From: Achromobacter sp.
GTDB taxonomy: Bacteria; Pseudomonadota; Gammaproteobacteria; Burkholderiales; Burkholderiaceae_B
Direction of reading: 5' to 3'
Length of the DNA stretch: 5,142 bases
NCBI GenBank assembly: GCA_003454835.1
Contig: DMTA01000172.1
Location: 1 to 5,142, forward strand
The notes below the pieces were generated by a model that was given only the letters and a program-made list of their open reading frames with translations, did no database searches and was not told the origin of the DNA. Positions 1-5,142 of the stretch are shown here, one piece after another (the stretch's first letter is position 1; each line of letters opens with the position of its first letter). The position numbers and the translations under genes are program-made.

Positions 1-269
1 CCGAGCGGCAGACCGCCGCCGTTGCAGGCGGGCGCAAGGAACTGCAGCAGGCCGCCCGGGAAGTCCGGCAGGCCAAGGCGCCGCCGCCGCGCGAGGCGCC
101 GCCGGAAGAACCCATTGAAAACATCGCGGACATGCCGGCGGAAATCGCGCGGCTGCGCCAGTTGCTGGCCAAGCTGACCGATGAACGCGATCAGCTCAAG
201 AAGAAGGTCATGCACCTGACTGTCGCGTTGTCGGAAGCCCGCAGCGGGTCCGGCGGCGGGGATGACTGA
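1..269 (+). CDS. C-terminal fragment of an unrecognised Ala/Pro-rich coiled-coil protein
   Basis: The open frame enters from the left edge (first full codon at 3) and ends at TGA 267-269, giving 88 visible residues; the real start lies outside the window. The first part is rich in Ala, Gln and Arg, followed by a Pro/Glu-rich linker (about residues 26-37 of the fragment). From residue 48 there is a clear heptad pattern (I48, L51, L55, L58, L65, V69, L72, L76) amid many charged residues, as in a coiled coil. The tail is Gly/Ser-rich and acidic (ends GGGDD). No membrane segment or catalytic motif is visible and I do not recognise the family. Codon use matches the downstream genes, so it looks native. 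The 157-base gap with its own promoter candidate suggests it is a separate transcription unit from the aldolase gene. Confidence 0.7.
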   Translation, partial: ERQTAAVAGGRKELQQAAREVRQAKAPPPREAPPEEPIENIADMPAEIARLRQLLAKLTDERDQLKKKVMHLTVALSEARSGSGGGDD

Positions 270-284
270 GCGGCGATGCAGGAA

Positions 285-300
285 TAAGGGATAACCCTTA
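285..300. repeat. Small inverted repeat after the first gene
   Basis: TAAGGG and CCCTTA are perfect 6-base arms around an ATAA loop, starting 15 bases after the upstream stop codon. The position would suit a terminator, but no T-run follows on the + strand, so a Rho-independent terminator is not supported. It may be an operator half or chance. Confidence 0.3.
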
Positions 301-309
301 AACCGCATA

Positions 310-332
310 ATCCACGAAAAAAATTCGTGGAT
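310..332. repeat. Perfect 9-bp palindrome upstream of the promoter, possible operator
   Basis: The arms ATCCACGAA (310-318) and TTCGTGGAT (324-332) are perfect reverse complements around an AAAAA centre. The centre (321) lies about 35 bases upstream of the middle of the candidate -35 box and roughly 65-70 bases upstream of the predicted transcription start. That is a usual position for a dimeric activator site. No T-run follows, which argues against a terminator. The regulator is not in the window and the family cannot be named from the site alone. Confidence 0.5.
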
Positions 333-352
333 CGCTGGGAATTTATATCGTT

Positions 353-381
353 TTGAGGAAAGGCTTGCGCGGCTTTGTAAT
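353..381 (+). promoter_or_regulatory. Candidate sigma-70 promoter for the aldolase-aminotransferase-transporter genes
   Basis: TTGAGG (353-358, 4 of 6 to TTGACA) and TGTAAT (376-381, 5 of 6 to TATAAT) are separated by exactly 17 bases. The flanking stretch is unusually A/T-rich for this window. Transcription would begin near 387-389, leaving a leader of about 40 bases before the ATG at 427. The assignment is by consensus match only. Confidence 0.5.
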
Positions 382-409
382 GCAGGTTCGCTTCAACGCT
401 TCCTGCATT
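379..409. repeat. 8-bp dyad overlapping the -10 box and start region, possible repressor site
   Basis: AATGCAGG (379-386) and CCTGCATT (402-409) are perfect reverse complements separated by 15 bases. The left arm overlaps the last bases of the candidate -10 box. If transcription starts near 388, the left arm is not in the RNA, so this fits a DNA operator better than an RNA hairpin. A third copy of ATGCAGG lies at 276-282. Confidence 0.4.
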
Positions 410-426
410 CACACCTGACTTTCCTT

Positions 427-1107
427 ATGAATCCCATCGGATATCGCATTCTTTCCCGGCCCGAGACGGCCGTCGCCGCCGACGTGCTGGCCGGCTTTGC
501 CAGCATCGGCTCGGCCCAGATCAGCGACTGCATGAATCGCCTGTACGGCGTGTCGGGCCTGCGTCCGCTTCATAACGGCGCGCGCCGCACGGTCGGCGTG
601 GCGCTCACGGTCAAGACCCGTCCGGGCGATAACCTGATGATCCACAAGGCGATTTCGTTGGGCGGCGCGGGCGACGTGATCGTCGTCGACGGCGCGGGCG
701 ACACCAGCAACGCGCTGGTTGGCGAACTGATGATGATGGACGCGCAGTCGCGCGGCATCGAAGGCTTCGTGATCGACGGCGCGGTGCGCGATGCGGACGT
801 GTTCGCCCAGGGCGAATTCGGGTGCTTTGCCCGCGACGTGTCGCACAAGGGTCCCTACAAGGACGGCCCGGGCGAGATCAACGTGCCCGTGTCGGTCGGC
901 GGCCAGGTGGTCAACCCCGGCGACGTGGTGGTGGGCGATGCCGACGGCGTGGTGGTGATTCCCGCCGAACACGCCAGCGCGGTGCTGGCGCTGGCCCTGA
1001 AGAAGGAAGCCGACGAAGCCGTGGCCAAGGAAAAGCTGCGCGCCGGCACGTACACCAAGCCGTGGCTGGAAAAGACGCTGGCCGAAAAGATGGGAGCGGC
1101 CAAATGA
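427..1107 (+). CDS. RraA-family aldolase/decarboxylase-like protein (4-hydroxy-4-methyl-2-oxoglutarate aldolase type)
   Basis: This 226-residue protein has the RraA fold pattern. Family members of this subgroup are divalent-metal enzymes that cleave 4-hydroxy-4-methyl-2-oxoglutarate or 4-carboxy-4-hydroxy-2-oxoadipate to pyruvate products, and often decarboxylate oxaloacetate. Visible hallmarks are the GD-VVDG-GDTS segment (about residues 82-92), GEL at 99-101 and the IDGAVRD block at 116-122, in which R121-D122 are the expected substrate and metal residues. The Gly-Asp-rich barrel segment NPGDVVVGDADGVVVIP follows. The Asp that opens the D-x20-R-D signature in characterised aldolases is Glu (E100) here. 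The ATG at 427 starts the family-typical MNPIGYR opening, but no Shine-Dalgarno sequence precedes it. The stop overlaps the aminotransferase start as ATGA, so the two are probably translationally coupled. The family also contains the RNase E inhibitor RraA; the catabolic setting favours an enzyme. The exact substrate is unknown. Confidence 0.88.
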   Translation: MNPIGYRILSRPETAVAADVLAGFASIGSAQISDCMNRLYGVSGLRPLHNGARRTVGVALTVKTRPGDNLMIHKAISLGGAGDVIVVDGAGDTSNALVGELMMMDAQSRGIEGFVIDGAVRDADVFAQGEFGCFARDVSHKGPYKDGPGEINVPVSVGGQVVNPGDVVVGDADGVVVIPAEHASAVLALALKKEADEAVAKEKLRAGTYTKPWLEKTLAEKMGAAK

Positions 1108-2306
1108 GCATCGTTGCCGACCGCATCAAGCGCATCAAGCTGTCGCCCAGCGTCGCCGCGCGCGCCATCATCGCCGAATTGCGCGAGCAGGGCCGACGCA
1201 TCATCGACCTGACGATTGGCGAACCGGACTTCTCGACGCCCGAACACATCCGTCAGGCCGCCACGGCCGCCATGAACCGTGGCGAAACCAAGTACCCGCC
1301 GGCGCAGGGCACGGTTGCCCTGCGCAAGGCCGCCGCAGCCCATCTGCTGGAAGCGACCGGCGTGGAATACCCGGCTTCGCGCGTCATCGTCAGCACCGGC
1401 GCCAAGCAGGTGATCTTCAATGGCCTGGCCGCGACGCTGAACGATGGCGACGAAGTGCTGATTCCCGCGCCGTTCTGGGTGTCGTATCCGGACATGGTCC
1501 TGGTCAACGGCGGCGTGCCGGTGGCCGTCGAAACGTCGCCCGCCACCGATTACAAGGTCACGCCCGACGCGCTGGAACGCGCCATCACGCCCCGCACCAA
1601 GTGGCTGATGATGAATGCCCCCAGCAACCCGACGGGATCGGTCTACACCGCCGCCGAACTGCGCGGCCTGACCGAGGTCCTTGCGCGTCATCCGCACGTC
1701 TGGCTGATGACCGACGACATCTACGCGCGCCTGAACTTCACCGGCGAGCCGACGGTGCATCCGTTGCAGGTCGCGCCGGAACTGGCTGCCCGCACGCTGG
1801 TCGTCAATGGCGTGTCCAAGGCCTATGCCATGACGGGCTGGCGCATCGGTTACGGCGCCGGTCCCGACGAACTGATCAAGGCGATGGCGATCCTGCAGTC
1901 GCAAAGCACGTCGGGCGCCTCGTCGGTCAGCCAGGCGGCCGCGCTGGAAGCCCTGACGGGTCCGCAGGACTGCGTCGCCGAATTCGCCAAGGTGTTCCGC
2001 GAGCGCCGCGACCTGGCGATCGCCGAATTGTCCGGCGCGCCGGGCCTGGACATCGTCGTGCCGCAGGGCGCGTTCTATGTCTTTCCGGACTGCTCGGGTC
2101 TCTTGGGCAAGAAGACGCCGGCCGGCGACGTGATCGCCAGCGACACGGACCTCACGCACTACCTGCTGCGCGAAGCCGGCGTGGCGGTCATCGACGGCCA
2201 TGCCTACGGCGCGCCCGGCACGTTCCGGTTGTCGTTTGCCGCCTCGCTGGACGATATCCGGCAGGGATGCGCCGCCATCCGCGAAGCCTGCGCCAAGCTG
2301 GCCTGA
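1104..2306 (+). CDS. PLP-dependent aminotransferase, class I/II (aspartate aminotransferase-like)
   Basis: This is a 400-residue fold-type I aminotransferase, the normal length for the family. It moves an amino group from an amino acid to a 2-oxo acid in the cytoplasm. Visible landmarks in order: IGEPDF (38-43), substrate-loop region; NAPSNPTG with N175 contacting the PLP ring oxygen; TDDIY with D204 (pyridine nitrogen) and Y207; SKAYAMTGWRIGY with K239 as the PLP Schiff-base lysine; and FRLSFA with R375, the arginine that binds the substrate alpha-carboxylate. All key residues are present, so it should be active. The frame is open further upstream, but ATG 1104 is chosen because GGGAG (1092-1096) sits 7 bases before it and the family N-terminus begins there. 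It overlaps the aldolase gene by 4 bases. Motifs do not distinguish aspartate, aromatic or other substrates; the neighbours suggest an acidic amino acid whose oxo acid feeds the aldolase. Confidence 0.93.
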   Translation: MSIVADRIKRIKLSPSVAARAIIAELREQGRRIIDLTIGEPDFSTPEHIRQAATAAMNRGETKYPPAQGTVALRKAAAAHLLEATGVEYPASRVIVSTGAKQVIFNGLAATLNDGDEVLIPAPFWVSYPDMVLVNGGVPVAVETSPATDYKVTPDALERAITPRTKWLMMNAPSNPTGSVYTAAELRGLTEVLARHPHVWLMTDDIYARLNFTGEPTVHPLQVAPELAARTLVVNGVSKAYAMTGWRIGYGAGPDELIKAMAILQSQSTSGASSVSQAAALEALTGPQDCVAEFAKVFRERRDLAIAELSGAPGLDIVVPQGAFYVFPDCSGLLGKKTPAGDVIASDTDLTHYLLREAGVAVIDGHAYGAPGTFRLSFAASLDDIRQGCAAIREACAKLA

Positions 2307-2379
2307 CGGCCACGCTTTCGCACCGATACGGCGTCATCGCCAGTCTGTACACCTAACAACCATTCAAGGGGAATGAACC

Positions 2380-3201
2380 ATGAAGCGTCACACTCTCTTC
2401 GCCGCCTGCCTGGGCCTGGCTTCGCTGGCCGCGGGCGGAATTGCCCACGCCGACCAGCTTGACGACATCAAGGCGCGCGGCGAGCTGGTTTGCGGCACGC
2501 TGGGCACGTCGCAGCCGTTCAGCTTTCAGGACGGCGCAACGCGCCAGCTCGTGGGCTATGACGTGGACGTGTGCAAGCTCGTCGCGGACAAGCTGGGCGT
2601 CAAGGTCAACTACAAGCTGCTGTCGGTGGCGGCGCGCGTGCCGGAGCTGAACGAAGGGCGCGTGGACATCCTGGCGGCCAACCTGGGCTATTCGCCCGAC
2701 CGCGCGCAGCAGATCGCGTTCAGCCACGCGTATTACGTCAGTCCGCAAAAGCTGATGGTGCGCAAGGATTCGGGCCTGGACTCGATCGAAGCCCTGAACG
2801 GCCGCCGCATCGGCGCCACCAAGGGTTCGAGCTCCGAGCGCGAGATCAAGCGGATTCTCGATAAGTCGCAGGTCATCGGCTACGGCGACAGCTCGGCCAC
2901 GTATCTGGCCCTGCAGCAGAAGAAGGTGGACGCGCAGTTCGCATCCGAGCTGGTGCTGGTGCGTCTGGTGCTGCAAAGCCCGCCCACCGCGCCGGTCAGC
3001 GTGATCCCCAAGGCCGTGTTCGATGAGCCGTGGGGCCTGGGCGTGCGCAAGTCCGAACCGCGATTGCTGGAAACGGTGAACCAGGCGCTGGACGAGGCCG
3101 AAACCTCGGGCGCGGCGGCCAAGCTGTTCGACAAGTGGTTTGGCCCCGACACCCCCTACAAGCTGGAGCGCGGCTTCAAGATCGGCCCGATCGCCGGCTA
3201 A
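2380..3201 (+). CDS. Periplasmic polar amino-acid-binding protein of an ABC importer
   Basis: This 273-residue protein belongs to the family 3 (GltI/AapJ/HisJ-like) solute-binding proteins that deliver amino acids to an inner-membrane ABC importer. A signal peptide is clear: basic MKRH, a hydrophobic core to about residue 21, then AHA-D with cleavage expected after A24. The domain opens with GELVCGTLGTSQPFSF and GYDVDVC, typical of acidic or general amino-acid binders. SPDR (105-108) carries R108, the expected alpha-carboxylate ligand, and ATKGSSSE (about 144-151) matches the hinge-region loop. The conserved Asp that usually grips the alpha-amino group in DAxxxD appears as S189, with E190 next to it. 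The start has AGGGGA (2367-2372) 7 bases upstream. It lies 73 bases after the aminotransferase gene, with no convincing promoter in between, and is followed by a strong hairpin before the first permease gene. Confidence 0.93.
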   Translation: MKRHTLFAACLGLASLAAGGIAHADQLDDIKARGELVCGTLGTSQPFSFQDGATRQLVGYDVDVCKLVADKLGVKVNYKLLSVAARVPELNEGRVDILAANLGYSPDRAQQIAFSHAYYVSPQKLMVRKDSGLDSIEALNGRRIGATKGSSSEREIKRILDKSQVIGYGDSSATYLALQQKKVDAQFASELVLVRLVLQSPPTAPVSVIPKAVFDEPWGLGVRKSEPRLLETVNQALDEAETSGAAAKLFDKWFGPDTPYKLERGFKIGPIAG

Positions 3202-3237
3202 GGGGCCGACCCGAGCGCTGCCGTTCGCCAGTTCCCG

Positions 3238-3282
3238 TCACGGCTTCCCGCGTCTTGCAAGGCGACGCGCGGGAAGCCGTGA
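3238..3282. repeat. 15-bp perfect inverted repeat between binding-protein and permease genes
   Basis: The arms 3238-3252 (begins TCACGGC) and 3268-3282 (ends GCCGTGA) are perfect complements around a 15-base loop that itself contains the palindrome CTTGCAAG (3254-3261). It starts 36 bases after the binding-protein stop codon. No T-run follows, so it is not a standard terminator. In ABC operons such hairpins commonly protect the binding-protein mRNA from 3' exonucleases or limit read-through, so that more binding protein than permease is made. That role is inferred from position. Confidence 0.7.
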
Positions 3283-3324
3283 TGCTTGGCGTCGCGCGCC
3301 CGAACGCAGGAGATTGACAGGTTT

Positions 3325-4014
3325 ATGAGCTTTCTAGACGCTTCCCAATACCAGTTGCTGCTCAGCGGCATGGCGGTCACCGTGCAACTGTTCCTCGTTG
3401 CATGGGTCATGGCGTTCTCCATCGCGGTGACGCTGGTGGTGGTGCGCGCCACCAATCTGGCGCCGTGCCGCTGGCTGGTCGACGCCTATGTGGAATACCA
3501 CCGCAATGTGCCGCTGCTGGTGCAGGTGCTGTTCTGGTACTTCGGCATGCCTGAGCTGCTGCCGGAAGGGTTCCGCATGTGGCTGTACGCGCACAACGCC
3601 GAAATGTCGCTGGCCGCCATCGCGCTGGCGCTGGGGTCGGCCGCCTACATCGCTGAAGACATCCGCAGCGGTCTGCGCGCCATTCCCGGCACCCAATTCG
3701 AGGCCGCCCGTGCGCTGGGTGCGAGCTATCTGCAATGCATGCGGTTCGTGATCGTGCCGCAGGCGCTGCGCATTTCCATTCCGCCGCTGGTCGGGCGCGC
3801 GTTGCTGCTGTTCAAGAACACCAGCGTGGCCATGGCGATCGGGGTAATGGAGCTGACCTACCAGGCACGGGAAATCGAAAACGAGACCTACCGCACCTTC
3901 GCCACCTTCGGCGCGGCGACGATCATGTACTTGCTGGGGTCGTTCCTGATCATGGCGCTCGGATCGCGCATTTACGCCCGTTATCGTCTGAACCGCGGAG
4001 GCCATGGTGCTTGA
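3325..4014 (+). CDS. Amino-acid ABC transporter permease (GltJ/HisM-type)
   Basis: This 229-residue inner-membrane protein is one of two subunits of the transport channel. Hydrophobic stretches suggest about five membrane segments (roughly 16-40, 64-80, 95-110, 155-175, 195-218). The motif HRNVPLLVQ (59-67) followed by FWYFGMPELLP is typical of the glutamate/aspartate GltJ-type partner. The cytoplasmic coupling loop carries EAARALG (E126 to G132) followed by VIVPQAL, the EAA loop that docks on the ATPase. The frame is open upstream from a TTG at 3286, but ATG 3325 is preferred: AGGAG lies at 3308-3312, though its 12-base spacing is rather long, and family N-termini begin near here. The last 11 bases overlap the next permease gene. 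Codon use matches its neighbours. Confidence 0.92.
   Translation: MSFLDASQYQLLLSGMAVTVQLFLVAWVMAFSIAVTLVVVRATNLAPCRWLVDAYVEYHRNVPLLVQVLFWYFGMPELLPEGFRMWLYAHNAEMSLAAIALALGSAAYIAEDIRSGLRAIPGTQFEAARALGASYLQCMRFVIVPQALRISIPPLVGRALLLFKNTSVAMAIGVMELTYQAREIENETYRTFATFGAATIMYLLGSFLIMALGSRIYARYRLNRGGHGA
3997..4001 (+). promoter_or_regulatory. Ribosome binding site GGAGG for the second permease gene
   Basis: GGAGG is a perfect Shine-Dalgarno core inside the end of the first permease gene. It is only 2 bases before ATG 4004 but 5 bases before the in-frame GTG at 4007, so by spacing GTG 4007 is a serious rival start. The two differ by one residue. Confidence 0.55.
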
Positions 4015-4696
4015 TCTCCTGATGCAATACTGGCCCACGCTGCTCGTGGGCCAATACCCCAACGGTCCGCTCGGCGGACTGGCGCTGACGCTGATCCTGG
4101 CCGCGCTGGGCCTGGCGATGTCCCTCCCGCTCGCGCTGCTGATCGCGCTGGCCCGCGTCAGTCCCTATGGGTGGCTGCGCACGGCCAGCAAGGCGCTGGT
4201 CAATGTGGTGCGTGGCATGCCGCTGCTGATGCTGATCTTCTGGGCCTACTTCGTGGTGCCCAAGATCACGGGCCAGGTGGTCAGCGGCTTCTGGACGCTG
4301 ATTTTTGCCCTGGTGGTGTACGAAAGCGCGTATCTGTCCGAAGTGATTCGTTCAGGCATCGAGGCGGTGCCGCGCGGGCAAATCGAAGCCTCGCGATCGC
4401 TGGGCGTGGGTTACTGGACGACGATGCGCAAGGTGGTGCTGCCGCAGGCGCTGTTCAACGTGCTGCCCAGCATGACCAGCCAGTTCGTGTCCACCATCAA
4501 GGAAACCTCGCTGGGCTACGTCATCAGCGTCAACGAACTGACATTTGCCGCCAACCAGGTCAACAACCTGGTGCTGACCCAGCCGCTGCAGGTGTTCGGC
4601 ATTCTGGCCATCATCTACTTCATCGTGTGCTTCAGCCTGAGCCGTGGCTTGAGCTGGCTGGACCTGCGCATCCGCCGTACGCGGGCCATGGCTTAA
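4004..4696 (+). CDS. Amino-acid ABC transporter permease (GltK-type)
   Basis: This 230-residue inner-membrane protein is the second channel subunit and pairs with the preceding permease. It has a hydrophobic first helix (about 25-50), then VRGMPLLMLIFWAYFVVP, a variant of the RG-PLL motif seen in GltK-like proteins. The EAA-type coupling loop begins EASRSLG (E128 to G134) and continues to VVLPQAL. KETSLGYVISVNELTFAANQ and a final helix near the C-terminus, followed by a basic tail (RIRRTR), complete the family pattern; the length is normal. It starts inside the last 11 bases of the upstream gene, so translational coupling is likely. The start is ATG 4004 or GTG 4007 (see the GGAGG site). A stable hairpin lies shortly after the start, at 4031-4053. 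Confidence 0.92.
   Translation: MVLDLLMQYWPTLLVGQYPNGPLGGLALTLILAALGLAMSLPLALLIALARVSPYGWLRTASKALVNVVRGMPLLMLIFWAYFVVPKITGQVVSGFWTLIFALVVYESAYLSEVIRSGIEAVPRGQIEASRSLGVGYWTTMRKVVLPQALFNVLPSMTSQFVSTIKETSLGYVISVNELTFAANQVNNLVLTQPLQVFGILAIIYFIVCFSLSRGLSWLDLRIRRTRAMA
4031..4053. repeat. 9-bp GC-rich inverted repeat inside the start of the second permease gene
   Basis: TGGCCCACG (4031-4039) and CGTGGGCCA (4045-4053) are perfect complements around CTGCT, encoding residues about 10-17. Near a start codon, such a structure could slow initiation or help pause ribosomes, but coding constraint plus high G+C can also create it by chance. Confidence 0.4.
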
Positions 4697-4708
4697 AGGA
4701 ATAAATAC

Positions 4709-5142
4709 ATGATCAATCTCGAGAAAGTGAACAAGTGGTACGGCGAGCATCATGTGCTCAAGGACGTGGACCTGTCGGTGGCGCGCGGCGAGGTGCTGGT
4801 GGTGTGCGGACCGTCCGGCTCCGGCAAGTCCACGATGATCCGCACGATCAATCGGCTGGAACCCATCGAAAAAGGCCGCATCCTGATCGACGGCGCGGAC
4901 ATCTACGGCAAGGGCGCCAACCTGAACGCGCTGCGCCAGAAGATCGGCTTCGTGTTCCAGCAGTTCAATCTGTTCCCGCACATGAGCGTGCTGGAAAACG
5001 TGATCTTCGCGCCCGTGAACATCCGCAAGCAGTCGCGCAAGGAGGCCGTGGAGCTGGCGCGCAGCCTGCTCGACCGCGTGGGTCTGGCGCACAAGATCGA
5101 CGCTTATCCGGGATCGCTGTCTGGCGGGCAGCAGCAGCGCGT
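4709..5142 (+). CDS. Amino-acid ABC transporter ATPase (GltL/GlnQ-type), 3' truncated by window
   Basis: The first 144 full codons of the nucleotide-binding subunit that powers the importer are present. In order: Y11, the aromatic A-loop residue that stacks on adenine; Walker A GPSGSGKST (34-42) with K40; the Q-loop VFQQFNLFPH (82-91) with Q84; and the ABC signature LSGGQQQR (137-144). The window ends right after this, so Walker B, the D-loop and the H-loop are not visible. Full members are about 240-245 residues, so roughly 100 are missing because of the window edge, not a mutation. The VFQQFNLFPHMSVLENV stretch is characteristic of the polar amino-acid importer ATPases. The start has AAGGA (4696-4700) 8 bases upstream, and the gap after the preceding stop is 12 bases, so it is in the same operon. 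Confidence 0.95.
   Translation, partial: MINLEKVNKWYGEHHVLKDVDLSVARGEVLVVCGPSGSGKSTMIRTINRLEPIEKGRILIDGADIYGKGANLNALRQKIGFVFQQFNLFPHMSVLENVIFAPVNIRKQSRKEAVELARSLLDRVGLAHKIDAYPGSLSGGQQQR

Noticed and set aside
285..332. Rho-independent terminators after the first gene
   Set aside because: Both inverted repeats lack a following T-run on the + strand, so they are reported only as repeats or possible operators.
822..1103. N-terminal extension of the aminotransferase in the same frame
   Set aside because: The extension is Arg/Gly-rich and lies out of frame over the conserved aldolase C-terminal half. ATG 1104 has a good ribosome site and matches the family start.
427..1107. Annotation as RraA, the RNase E inhibitor
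   Set aside because: The fold is shared, but the aldolase-type R-D block and the co-operonic aminotransferase and importer point to a metabolic enzyme.
855..2201. Long antisense open frame of 448 codons opposite the aldolase and aminotransferase genes
   Set aside because: It is His/Arg/Gly/Ala-rich, has no recognisable domain and lies opposite two well-supported genes. Such frames are common by-products of high G+C codon bias.
2299..2312. Short hairpin TGGCC/GGCCA across the aminotransferase stop codon
   Set aside because: It has only 5 pairs and no T-run, and such small GC hairpins are expected by chance here.
2307..2379. Separate promoter for the binding-protein gene
   Set aside because: I found no -35/-10 pair with good matches and spacing in this 73-base gap. 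A weak one cannot be excluded.
3286..3324. Upstream TTG start for the first permease
   Set aside because: It would add 13 polar residues not typical of the family and starts right after the strong hairpin. ATG 3325 has AGGAG upstream, although with wide spacing.
3334..4062. Antisense open frame of 242 codons opposite the first permease gene
   Set aside because: It is rich in His, Gln and Arg, has no family pattern, and lies opposite a permease with clear motifs.
4352..5092. Antisense open frame of 246 codons opposite the second permease and ATPase genes
   Set aside because: It has low-complexity composition and lies opposite genes with an intact EAA loop and Walker A motif.

Overview
The window has high G+C, strong G/C bias at third codon positions and tightly packed genes. 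This suggests a free-living proteobacterium. A betaproteobacterium of the Alcaligenaceae type (Achromobacter/Bordetella-like) is my best guess, made from overall style and not from any database match.

Layout, all genes on the + strand. Positions 1-269 hold the 3' end of an unrecognised coiled-coil protein. Positions 270-426 are a non-coding gap with three inverted repeats and a good sigma-70-type promoter candidate (353-381). It reads as the control region of everything downstream. Next come an RraA-fold aldolase/decarboxylase-like protein (427-1107) and, overlapping it by 4 bases, a fold-type I PLP aminotransferase (1104-2306). A complete glutamate/aspartate-type ABC importer follows in the order periplasmic binding protein (2380-3201), permease (3325-4014), permease (4004-4696) and ATPase (4709 to the window edge, cut just after its signature motif). 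A 15-bp perfect hairpin lies between the binding-protein gene and the first permease gene.

The genes make sense together as a small uptake-and-breakdown module. The importer brings in a polar, probably acidic, amino acid. The aminotransferase turns it into a 2-oxo acid. The RraA-like enzyme then cleaves that acid by retro-aldol reaction or decarboxylation, giving pyruvate-level products. Candidate substrates are 4-hydroxy- or 4-hydroxy-4-methyl-glutamate-like compounds, or simply aspartate via oxaloacetate. The pathway is inferred from gene neighbourhood; each family assignment rests on visible motifs. I see no mobile element, CRISPR array, tRNA or rRNA.
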